DNA from: Maylandia zebra | Lineage: Eukaryota > Chordata > Actinopteri > Cichliformes > Cichlidae | Reading direction: 5' to 3' | NCBI RefSeq assembly: GCF_041146795.1 | Contig: NC_135174.1 | Coordinates: 1,686,533-1,750,532 of the forward strand | DNA length: 64,000 nt | Part shown: piece after piece, positions 34,391 through 63,400 of the stretch | Position numbering within the stretch: the stretch's first letter is position 1 | How the letters are laid out: each line of letters opens with the position of its first letter | Made by a program: the position numbers and the translations under genes | The notes under the pieces: generated by a model | The model's database searches: none | Told to the model about the DNA's origin: nothing | Seen by the model: the letters and a program-made list of their open reading frames with translations, nothing else

Positions 34391-34439
34391 TACGTTAGAA
34401 AAAGACGACTAATGATAATACGAACTTTAAATGTCTAAA

Positions 34440-34700
34440 CTCAAGAATCTCAAAGCATCAGTGACTTTGTTCATCTTCTTCTGTGCCGCGTGGATGAGGA
34501 AGCTGACGTTTAGGTCCTGGGAGATGGTGGTTCCCAGAATCTGGTTTACTGTGTCCACTGGGCATGAAGGAAGATCAGATTTGGTGGTGTTGGTTTCAGC
34601 CTGAAGCCCACCATCATCTCCAGCTGGAGGCGGTTGATGAATTTTGTAGACTTGACTCCTCCCATCATCCCAGCTCTGCTGTGACACCAGCTCTCCCACC
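34440..34700 (-). mobile_element. LINE reverse-transcriptase remnant, antisense
   Basis: The minus strand gives PVDTVNQILGTTISQDLNV followed by AAQKKMNKVTDALRFL, matching the pattern after the catalytic core of CR1/L2-type LINE ORFs. Both ends are degraded. Confidence 0.5.
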
Positions 34701-34999
34701 TGAACGTGATTCGTTGTGTTTATTTCACCAAAGATTCAGCAACTATAAAAATTCAACTCAAGCATTGAGCTGTAAGCATTTACATGAGATTTTCTTCTCA
34801 TATAGACATCTGAAAGGAAAATATTCTTTCACCATAGATGCAGAAACACCGATGAGGGACTTTTTATTTGATTTTGTACAGCGGGACTTGTTTTTTCTTT
34901 CCTCCTGATTTGAACGTCTGCAGACGTCTCTGTGCAGCACTGCTCACTTCAACGAGCAGCTGTGGATTTTCCTGAAAAACACTTTTGCGGTGACCGGTT

Positions 35000-35369
35000 A
35001 TAAAATATGACTTTTGGGGATTTCACAGGAATCCGGGAGCTTTGCAGCTCTCCGCCTTATATGGCAGGGCTGAGCGCGTGCTCCGTGCCTGTCCACGGGC
35101 TGCAGAGTGACCTGGAAGACAAACACGGTGTAGAGGCGGAGGACACGCACACACACAGCTCTGTCCGCTGCGCTGTTGGTGAGTACCTCTTCTGTCATAC
35201 AAACACAAAACACGAGGAACAGCACAGAGAACACGCGTGGAACATTTCACACTGGAAGTTTTAGCCGAGCTAAGCTCGCTCAGCACGTTCAGCCTGAGTG
35301 TCACGTGACTCGTAACTCCGTCTGTGGCGCTTCCACCTGCAGCGGCTCGCTCACCCACGCAGGCCGAAC
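35000..35369 (+). promoter_or_regulatory. CpG-containing region upstream of dcxr
   Basis: CpG-rich sequence ends at the dcxr start codon and likely contains its promoter and 5' UTR. No core promoter motif can be assigned with confidence. Confidence 0.4.
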
Positions 35370-40662
<5,293 letters not shown>

Positions 40663-40866
40663 GCCACATCAGCCCATCGTCCACCTGCTCGGAGCAAAAC
40701 TTCACTTGCAGATTTCTTCTTCACTGTGATTGTCTCCAATATAACTGGACTCAACCAGCGAGGGGCCCGAAGGATTGTTTGACCCATTGATGGAATTTGT
40801 GCTATTAAAAGATAAAAACATGCTGCTGCATTAAAATCAGTATTAAAAACAAAAACTCTGTTTAAA

Positions 40867-40872
40867 AATAAA
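40867..40872 (+). terminator. Candidate dcxr poly(A) signal AATAAA
   Basis: AATAAA about 205 bp after the dcxr stop. An ATTAAA at 40804-40809 is an alternative. Confidence 0.5.
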
Positions 40873-40958
40873 TTGTTTGTTTTTTACTGAAATATAAATG
40901 ATCACAGTGACTAAGTCACCGACACATGAAAACAGAAACGAATGAACTCTGGGTCCTC

Positions 40959-40964
40959 TTTATT
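40959..40964 (-). terminator. Candidate rac3 poly(A) signal AATAAA
   Basis: TTTATT on the plus strand is AATAAA for rac3. Use of this site would give rac3 a 3' UTR of about 2.6 kb and place its end within 100 bp of the dcxr end. Confidence 0.35.
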
Positions 40965-43611
40965 TACAGCACCGCTCCACAGCTGAGGCGAAGTGAGGAG
41001 CTGAGACGCAGGCCTTAGTAAAGTTTAGTGACTGGTTCAAAGTGACAGAACCACTGGACTCTTCCTAACCAGGCCGGTTCTGCTTATTAATTTGGCTCCA
41101 CGCGCTGCAGGCTCTTGTAGTTGTTTCAGTGCTGCAGTAAAGAATAGCAAAGAAGAACTGAAGCCTGGACGTGTGCTGGAAAGCCTGCTGATGAAGCTGA
41201 ATAAGAGCCATCATCATCATCTTCAGTCAGAATGATTCGTTTGGTCACTTTGATAAATCTAAACAACTAAAGGTACAGGAACAGTCCGTCTTCTGTTAAT
41301 ATATATGTAAATAATCCTGTAAAAAAAGGACTCGTGCAGCCACTAGCGTTTTCCTCAGTGTTAGTCCACGAAGCACATTTCGATGTGAACCCGAGGGAAC
41401 GCCTCGCTGTGTGAGGAGGAAATGACGACAGGAAGCAGACTACCTTACATATACATTTGTATTTAGTATACAAAAAATTGAAATATGTCACCACACAGAC
41501 ATGTGAAGTAATAAAAAATAAGACAAACAGTTGAAACAAGTATACAAGTCATCTTACATTACATACGTACATGGCCAATGCATTTCATCATACAACCTCT
41601 CCTAAGAGTTACAGTGGGTCAAATAACCAGAGAACTTCCATGCAATAGTAGTAGTTTTTTTTCTTTTGCTGTTTCTCAGCTACATTTCGACACCTTAGCT
41701 AGGCAGGACCACACGACATGATTCAACCACACAGCTATGCCAACCAAAGACAGCATAACGGAGCACTGCAGTGCTGCGTCTCGCCACACGGGGGAGACAG
41801 ACACACAGCAGGCCTGCGACCATACAGAAATGCATTTCATAAAGGTGCAATCTGCACTGTTTGCCATGACGACAAACTCCACAACGATTGGCCCTTTATC
41901 GTACACTGTTAGCGACACTTCTAACTTCGACATGAGCAACTATAATCCCTTTAGTTTGAATTGTTTTAGTTTTACGAGCTAAATATTCAGGTACATGTAG
42001 ATATTCATAACGCATTCCTTTTCTGAGGATTATTCTGTACATGACTGGATGTCACTGATATTCGTGTGTTTTCCTTCCTTTATGTCACAGATTGTTGAAA
42101 AGTCTTGTGTTTTACTACAATACAATATGAAATAGTACCAAAAACTGGACACTAAAAAACTTGGCTTAAAACAATACTGTCTCTTATGCACTACCCCAAA
42201 CTGTCTCACTGACACCGACACATGCCCGCCCACCGTGCACGCACGCAAACACACCTGTCACGCACGCATTCATGTGCTTGTGCACAAACACACACACACA
42301 CAGTCTAAACAATGGGATAAATTAAGACAGAATATTTTAAGACCCATGCAAGCTCCTCCACTCCCACAGGCAGAACTCAGGCAGCAAGGTTGTACAGCCC
42401 CCGTGTGTTTGGCAAGCTCGTCTGTCACATCTTCACAGTTAAGAATAGTTACCCAAAGAAATTGACCAAGATCAGGCGACTGAAGCAAGAACACGCTGGA
42501 GGGGCATAGCCAAATAATTCTTCAACTGATCAGAGGATGCTTCTGGAAGCGAGCGAAAGGTTTGCAGGTAGACCTCTAAAGTACAGTTATGAAACAGACA
42601 AGCTTTGACTGAAACCTCCAGTTAAACCTTTGTGTCTCACTGAAAATCTCTTTTTTCTCATTGAAAAGTTAAGAACGATGACACGGGCTATGATTATGAG
42701 TCTGTGCGTGGCTTTACTGAGATGAAACCCAAGAGGATGAGTTCACGGTTACATGTTTATACTTTGACTGCAGCGCTGATGTGATCGTTTGGCAGGAAAT
42801 CTGTCCTAACTCGACAGGTTACTGAGAGGATTGAACAAATACAAGCAGTTAGACCATCGTTACAGTCACTGTGCTAGCCAAGAACTACAGGGAGCATCTT
42901 GGGCCGTTTGCCCAGTCTGAGGGAAACAGCACAGCCTTTCTCCAATGAGCTGTTTAATAATGAGACGCTGATCTGGCAGTATGGAGCAAACTTGAATACC
43001 TTGCCATTTTAAAGAACTTGGTTTGGATCGGGAATAATAAAATGCCAATCAGGACACCCGCCAGTGAACCAAGCTGTCAGAGAGTCTAACTGCTGGTGTT
43101 TCTGTCATGTGACCACAGATCTCAGGGGGGACCTCGCTGTGCATACTGTCAGAAATGAGGGCTGAACGAATGAAGGCAGTATTTCTTTTAATGTGCTGAT
43201 CCTAGATCAGAAGCTGAGGGTAACTTCAGAGCTGAAGGCGTATTCACAGTTCATGTTCTATCTAGTCAACACTGCATTATTTCAAGCAAGCATAGCTGAG
43301 AAACAAAAGACTTTGCAGTAAGAAGATAAGAAGTCTTTGTGAGCCCTCGTGGCAACATGACACGTGTCTATGAGTACAAAGCAGTTGGACAGTCATTGTC
43401 TTTCACAGAGAACCTATGACCTTACTCTGTAATGGTTAAAAAAACTGGGTTAAATATTGGTCCTACCAATATGATTTTGAAAAAACATCGATATAAAGAA
43501 AGCAATCTCAGCAGTGCACACTCACTCTCGCTAGTTTTCTTTCTCATCCTCTCAGAGAAGTAGTGGTTGTTGTTCATGGTGATGTGGTGTAGTGTTAGCA
43601 GTGCTTCCTCC
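40965..43611 (-). other. Probable rac3 3' UTR and convergent intergenic space
   Basis: No coding potential or recognisable transposon, and few repeats beyond short CA runs near 42290. Absence of transposons over 2.6 kb in a repeat-rich window fits a transcribed 3' UTR. This is inference. Confidence 0.4.
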
Positions 43612-55735
<12,124 letters not shown>

Positions 55736-56130
55736 TTGGACAGCAGCTGGAGGCTTTCAGGGAGCCGGCGCTGGGAGTTCACCGATCCGACAGTAAGCGC
55801 TGAGGTCTCGTACGAGAACAGCGGGCCAGTCCGCTCAGCGATGGAGCCGCAGTGAAAAGGGTCGATGACGAGCAGTTACGACAGTCTCCGAGAAGTGCCG
55901 AGCGTTCTTAAAGGGACAGAGGCGGAACAGAAGAACGCCAGTAGACGAAGAGATGGCTCGCTCCGATCACTTCCGCCATCGCTACATGCTACCAGCGATG
56001 CTGCTTACGTTACATCGACAACGTTAAGTTATAAAGACAGCTAGTACAGGGCGATCCACGTGACTGAGCACAACGATATTTAGTTTAACCCGTCGGACGG
56101 TCCCGAGCTAAGCCTCGTGAGACGCACAAG
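55736..56130 (-). promoter_or_regulatory. CpG-rich rac3 5' UTR and promoter region
   Basis: CpG dinucleotides are frequent from about 55690 to 56130, immediately upstream of the rac3 start codon on the minus strand. No TATA box could be assigned, which would fit a CpG-island type promoter. Confidence 0.45.
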
Positions 56131-57200
56131 TTGTTGTGTGTTCGCTGCCTTCAGACATATTCAGAAACGCAGACCAGAAACGTACTTAATCGCCAGATTG
56201 TGGAAACGTTTAGAATCGATCATATTCGATATACTCGATCCAAAAGAAATTTGTCTTGAACAAGTTTCCTTGTTGAAAGTGGAAACTTTCAATTGATGAA
56301 AGTTTCAACGCATTAAAAAGAAATCTTAAAGGACCCGATCCCCTGGATATGAATTTCAGCAGCGCAGCAGCTTTACGTTAAAGCTCCACAAGCTTGTGCC
56401 TGAACCATCTTGGCAGTTAATGATCTTTGGCTTCAGTTTCAATACTAGTGACCTCATGCATCCCCACCCCAACAACACGCCACACCATCACTACTGTAAC
56501 CTTATCTGTTAGAATAATCCAGATCAAGCACAATGCATTAACACAAAACAACGCAACGCTGGTTTGTCACTGATAGCAGACCTGAAACACAACAGCTTTA
56601 TTTGGACTTTCATTATAAAATGTAAAAACAGCAGGTGTCCTGCTCTGCATCAGTGTCTACTCTGTAGTATACAATATTAAGGCATATCTGAACCAAATAT
56701 CATTTTGACTGTAAACATGTACGTTTACTCAAACTGGATAAATGTGGCAGAAATGACGCTGGCTTGCAGTGAAAGCTAAGTACAGTTTATCACGTGTACT
56801 GTGTGAGCGAAGGACATAAAAATGGAAATTTATGACACAAGACCAGGTTCTGATCACAGGACTCCTTCAGCAGCGCTGACCTTCACATGTGGAAGGTCAT
56901 AGTCACCATGTGCTGGATGTGTGTGAACAGCTGTGTGACTGTGAAACATCTGCAGATGTTTGATGGCTGCCTTGCAGCCTCTGGACTGTTAGAAGTTTTT
57001 GAAATCGGTATTTATTCAGACAGCTCTCTCTTCTTCCCCTCAGCCACTGTAAATCCATTCGCTCCATCATTCAGTGAAGCCATAGTTCCTTTTACAAATG
57101 CACAGCCGATTCTTATTTTTCATCATGTGAAAACCTTGTTGCTTTCTACTACACTCACTGGAACATGTGGAAAGTGTTGGCACTTAAAGTGCGCTGTGTA
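56131..57200. other. Intergenic between rac3 and lrrc45, no feature seen
   Basis: AT-rich sequence without convincing coding potential or recognisable repeats. Confidence 0.45.
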
Positions 57201-57206
57201 TTTATT
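57201..57206 (-). terminator. Candidate lrrc45 poly(A) signal AATAAA
   Basis: TTTATT on the plus strand is AATAAA about 200 bp beyond the lrrc45 stop codon. Confidence 0.45.
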
Positions 57207-57403
57207 AAAAGTAGCAATAAAAAAAAGAAAGTAGCACACCATTGAACTGAGCACGTCCTGATGAGATTTGTCATTTTTAACATTATGTTAGGTATGGTTA
57301 TTATTTGCTGAGCACTGATCGTCCACGTCAGAATATTCTTCAGCTCTGTGGAGCTATGCCTGGTCCTGCCCAGTGCGGGAGCCCTGAGAGAGGCCCTGCT
57401 GGC

Positions 57404-60400
57404 TCATTTCTGGAGGCTGCTGTGGTGTCCCAGAGGAGAACCGTGAATGTACGAGAGGACGGCACTCTGCAAATAGCTGGCTCTGTTGGCCTCATCCTCC
57501 CTAATCCTATGGATCTCTGCCTCCTTCAGCCGCAGCTTCTCCAACATGGAAGACATCTCGCTCTCTTTGTCCAGAAGAGCCTCCCTGTGGTTACTACTCA
57601 GCACTACAAGAGGGCAAACCAGAGAGAGAACAGCATGAAAGAGAGCAGCACAGAATCAAGTCACACTGTTGCTTCCAGACAGTCCTGGCACAAAGACGCA
57701 AAGTTTATGTAAAGTTTAAAAGTAACCGGAACAAAAGCGGACGGCGAACCTTTAAGCTCTCTTTCCAGAGCGCTGATCTTTTCTTTAAGTGCTCCCTGTG
57801 CCGTCCTCTCTGCCTGGAGATGTCCAATCTGCTCCTGCAGCTCCACCCTCACCCGGCTCACCTCAGCCACCTTCTCCTGGTCTTTGCAGCACAGCTCCTG
57901 TAAGAGCACAGCACCCCTCATTTATCACTTCAGATTAGGCCAATTTACTTCAGCGTTTCAGGCTCTGACAGTAACTGTTCGAGTCAGTGTACAGATTTGT
58001 CCCTGCTCCAACATCTTTAATTCAATTCAATTTCAGTTATTTCTCTTTTTAGATTTTATTTAAATTTTAGAACAATTCAAAGCCAATGAAAAAATTCTTT
58101 CTATGTGTGGAAACAACTTCTCTTCCACAGCTCTTGGTGCTGCATTCTGGATTCAGGACAAGGAATCAGTCAGAAATCTTTTCTTTATTTTCAGCTCCAC
58201 TGCGAGTCAGGAGCTTCCCTACTTTAGACAGTGCTGTTCAGATGAAAGAAGGCAGACTGTTTACTGTTACAGGACAAAAGTTCCTGCAGGCTTCTTCACA
58301 GTGTCACTGGAGGTCCACGTCACAGTGTTTACAGACCACATGCCTCTGAAACGGACTCATGAATGAATATAAGTAGCACTTTGCTGATAGGTTACTTTCA
58401 TTCATTCATAAGCACGGTGGTGCAGTGGTTAGCGCTGCTGCCTCACAGAGTTCGATTCTACCTCCTGGCCGGGCCTTTCTGTGTGGAGCAGGGGTCTCGA
58501 ACTCCAGGCCTCGAGGGCCGGTGTCCTGCAGCTTTTAGATGTGTCCTCGATCCAACACAGCTGATTTAAATGGCTAAATGACCTCAACATGTCCAGAAGT
58601 TCTCCAGAGGCCTGGTAATGAACTCATCATTAGATTCAGGCGTGTTGACCCAGGGTGAGATCTAAAACCTGCAGGACACCAGCCCTCGATGCCTGGAGTT
58701 CAACACCCCTATATGTGGCCTTTGGTTCGGTCTGCTACATCAGTCACCAGCCTGCACAGATGCTTGGCTGTATGCAGCCAACACTATGGTAGCTGTGCTT
58801 TCAGGGCTGCTCCTGTCTTCTGGTTTCCTGTTGACACAAGCTAGCTGTATATCTAGCATCACCGAGGTTTACTGCCTACAAAGAAATGAAGGAGACAAAA
58901 TCATAACATTGATGTATCATTTATGGAGCTATGCTCGGGTATTAAAGTAGGTGCAATGGTCCAGAATGGCAATTTTGGTGTAGATGTCCAAACATGGTGG
59001 TTGCAGTGCTTCAGCATCAAGCTAGCACTGCAGCAGAGGAGTGTGCATGAAGGCAGAGCAAATCAGTCAAGATAGCTTGTGTTAGATCAAATCAAAGAGC
59101 AGTAAACCTCAGAGCAGCAGCGGCACAGGTCAGCTGATCACAGCCTGCAGACAAAGAAGACCTGCTGCAGCTCACAACAGCAACATGGAGCCAGTACTGC
59201 CAGTCTTTGACCCCGACTGGACTCGTTAGGGCTGGGTATCATCACTGATTTCTAGAATCGATTCGATCCACGATTCGATTCAATTCTATTCTATTGGAAT
59301 CGGGGAAATTTTGCCTCAGACAGTCAGAAATATTATAATCCAGGTCATGCATCAGTACATTTCCATGTTTTTATATCTATCAAAAGAAAGCTGACACTTG
59401 TGAGACTTTATCAAAGGTGTGAGCATCACAGCAGAGGCCTTTGTGTCAAAGTGACTGAGGATAAAACACAGAAAAGCATGAAGGAGATTTTCCTGGCCTG
59501 GTTTTTTATAGCCGATGACCGTAAAATATTCTGCAGTAGATCAAAAACGAAAGAAAACCATTAATCAACATATGAACATAGGGCTGCTCGATTATGGCAA
59601 AAATGATAATCACGATTATTTTCACTGAAATTGAGATCTCGATTATTTGACGATATTTATTTAACCCTTTAAGACCTACCATAGAACCAAGTCCGCCAGA
59701 GCTTATATTATTTTTTTACATGTTGTAGAGCCATTTGTGGGAGCATTTCAAGTTGCTATACAACTGTTATAGCCCATATCTTAATAATATGTCTGCATTA
59801 AGTCCATAGTAACTACATTAATTGCAAAAAAGTGCAATAAACTACAAAAAAATTGAAAATCGTTTTTGTTTTTTTTTACATATATTTCTACTTGGAGAAA
59901 TTTAAGAGGTTTATCCCTCAAAACTTTAAATACAAAAAAGTTGCAAAAAATAGTTTACAACAACAGGAAATTTATTTTGAGTGTCTTCATAGTTTTATTT
60001 TGGAGATACAGCAATTTTTATATACTGCAGGAAAAACGAAAAAACAATCCTATGATGCAAATTTGCAAAGAAAACAGCAGGTGCATCAAAATAAACTATT
60101 TCCAGCTGTGGAATTCGAGTTCTAAGCATCCCAGCAACTATTCAGAAAAGTCAAACATGACTTATAAAAACACCAGTATAGGCTTTTAAGGCCTACAAGT
60201 AAAAAACTACATTTTCCGCAAAAATGACATCACTTCCGGTTTCAGACAGGAAATGGCGGACATGAGATAGTTCGTGTTGATGTCTGTTTCACTGTGGGAA
60301 GTGTTACGAACAGCTGATCGGATCGGCAAAGCGTGTTTCTGGAATATTATGTTTTTGTTCCTGCAAGAGCTTTTTATGCAATTTTTGCAAAGCTATATGT

Positions 60401-63400
60401 GGAAGGAAACTGTGACCGAGGACAAGCTGATGGCATCAGATGTAAGTACAACTCCTCCGGTTTCATATGCAAAACAAATTATTGCGCTAGCTTACACGGT
60501 TCCGGTTCTACAGGGATTTAAAAATAGTTACACAACACGGAGCGTGCTGCTCTGACCGGCTTTAAAGGGTTAACAATGACTTTAAAAAATAATATAAAAT
60601 AGTGTGCAACACCACTGAAGTTTTTTTTTTACCTCTTTTCAATCAGCGGCAGTCACTCTCCAAATAACTTCTGCTTAGCTTTCCGAGCTTCCCTCGGGTC
60701 CTCTTAATCAGCGGTCTCCAACCTTTTTTGCGCCACGGACCGGTTTATGCAATATTTTCACGGACCGGCCTTTAAGGTGTCGCGGATAAATGAGGGAGGG
60801 GCTAATAATCGGCTCAGTCATTTTTAATGATCGTTGAAAGCCCAGATCGTAATCGTGATTAAAATTCGATTAATTGAGCAGCCCTATATGAACATGACCT
60901 GATGCTGCTGACGTGAAGCAGAGCAAAGTTACAGCAGTTTTATTACAGACACAGCTGAGCGTTTTGCAATTTTGCATAATTTTAAATAAGTTCAGGAGCC
61001 CATGGAAGAGCAGAAATGAGGCTTTCTTGTCGGAAGTAAGTAAAAGGAAAAAAAAAACAGCCTGTAAACAACTTGTGCAATAAGCAAACGAATAATGCAG
61101 AAAACAGCTTTTTAGACGGGAAACTACAGACAGAGAGAGAGAGAGAGAGAGAGCTGTGCATGAAGTGAGATTTTATCCTGGTGGAAGCAAAACAGCAAAA
61201 GTCCGAGTTGTTGTCGTTTATGTGAAGCGTAGTTTGGATCTTCTTTTGCTGCTGGTTCGGTCAATATTGTTTGGAGAGAGATCAAACTAACAGCTTTAGA
61301 ATCAGCTCAAAAAGGGCGTGAACACAAAGCTCGACCCGCCGAAACATCAGAATCAGCGAGCTGTCGGCTTTCAGCCCCGACCGTGCCGTCGGTGAGAAAG
61401 TCACATCGCGTTTACGTCTCTGTGCAGAAGCCTGTTCCTGCTCTCATTCACTGTTTTAGCTGTTTGGTGGTTGAAATGTTGTGAGGTTTAACCTGAGATT
61501 CTGGCGTTTCGGGCAAAAATAAATTTATATTTAAAAATTGATTCAGGATTTTAATGAATTGATATCACGTTATCCAAGCCAGAATCGATTTTAATCGATG
61601 AATCGATTATAAAGACCCACCTCTAGTGCTCATTTCTCTGTTTAGATGTGGAGGCAGAGGTTTTACTTTTATGTGCTAATATTATTTGATTGTAATGATA
61701 ACAGAGCATGAGCTTCAGTTAGCTCTCCACAAAAGCATCTGGCATGTCCTACTCTGAGTACGTTTCAGAGCCTGTACTGTTTCACTGTTACTGAGTAACG
61801 TTTAACACAAGTATGGAAACACTGTGTGTACTTTAGCCACCTCTGCTGGTGGGAGTTAGAGGTGTGGCAGCTGAAACCTGTTCTAGGCCCAAACTCTGCT
61901 GTAGATACAGGAGCTACAGTGGGAGTGGTGTTTGTACAACAGGCAGCTGGTGCATCCTGACCTGCTGCAGCTCCTCTATCCTGCGTCGTAGTCCGTCCAT
62001 CTCGATGCTCTGCTGGCTGTTCTTGGCCTGCAGCTCAGAGATGGTCTGTTTCTGCTGGGAACAGTGCAGCTGGACCTCCTGCAGGGATGAACGCACCGAG
62101 CGCAGCTTCTCCTCCAAGGACGACGCGTGCTCCTGCTGCTCAGAGGAATCAACACAGAAGGAAATGCTGTGGAGGGTCTTTCTCAGGTATTAGAGTCCAG
62201 CTATTACAGGTGACAGTGCTTTTTAACATTAGGGAAACTTACAATATGATGCAATCCCAATACGTTGCCCATATTGATTTTCTGATCAGTTGTGTGATAA
62301 ACCAACAAATCTGTGTAACTAAAGGAGAGAGCGTTTATTCTACAGAGGAGCCTGTGGAGTCAGTTTGCCTCCCCAGGTTTCTTTGTCTTTGCCACTTCAG
62401 CGAGCTTGTGCTCACTGTACGTCAAAATATTCATATATTAAATAAAATATAGTGCAGTTTGCATTTAACCCATTCATGAGGAATGATCACGTGGAGCAAT
62501 GATTCATTCGTCTCTGCCTGATGCTGTGACTGCAGGGTCACTGCAGGTCAAAGCAAAAAGACGTTTTTACTCAGCTTAGAACATTTTCATTAATTTAAGG
62601 ACTGAGGTCATTTTAAGGATGATTTAGATTTAGAGATTCACTCACACACACACACACACACACTGACAGCATGATGACAGTTGGGTCGGTGGGGTTCAGC
62701 CACGCTCTGCTTTTCCTCAGAGCTCTGAGTAAATGACTCGTCCTGCTAGTCAAAGACAAAGTGGTGGGTGGGGAAAGAAAAGTACGGCCACCGGAGTGGA
62801 GATGCTCGTTCTCCACTCACCACCTTTGAAAACTTAGGTTGTGAGTCGGTAAGTGACCAAAGTTTGAACTCACCTCTTCCAAACGCACTTGGGCTCGCAC
62901 TCTTCCCAGCTCCTCCTCTGCCTGGGCCCTTTCTGCCACAAACGCTGCTTTAGCTTTACTCAGTTCCTGGAACAGATGAGACGACAGATTATCATGAGAA
63001 ACACATTCGGGGTGATTCGTTAACTCCCACTCTGGGTGTAGGATTAAGAGTTCCACTTCACTGTCATTCATTCTGTAGAAATGCTCCCAGATTACAGGGA
63101 AACTGTTTTATTAAACTGTGTGCAGCAGCTGTGGTTTTATCATTGTCCTCTGCAGTACCAAGGTGTACCATGCTCTCTACAGTCACCTTCAGTTTGGCCT
63201 GATAACTGGGAAATTCCCTGGTGCCAAAGAGATGTTTGCTTGTGGATTTGAATAACTGTCTGGAATATACAGTTAGGGAAAGTTGACCCTTCAATCCTTA
63301 AATAAACAGAGACTCACTGAACCTTAAATATAGTAAAGAAACAAAATTAAATTCAGGCTCTGTGTTAAAGCTCGTACATCCCTGGATGTGTCACTACTTC

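Larger units (their letters stand above)
59227..61626. mobile_element. hAT-like element (outermost of a three-level nest) in the lrrc45 intron
   Basis: Left end TAGGGCTGGGTATCATCAC; right end reads in reverse TAGAGGTGGGTCTTTATAAT. Flanking 8-mers GGACTCGT and GTGCTCAT match at only 5 of 8, so the insertion is old. It contains the younger elements at 59579-60886 and 59665-60569, and a GA microsatellite at 61132-61153. Confidence 0.65.

Noticed and set aside
35007-35264. Small coding gene upstream of dcxr
   Set aside because: Overlapping open frames in CpG-rich sequence without recognisable motif; more likely promoter or 5' UTR.
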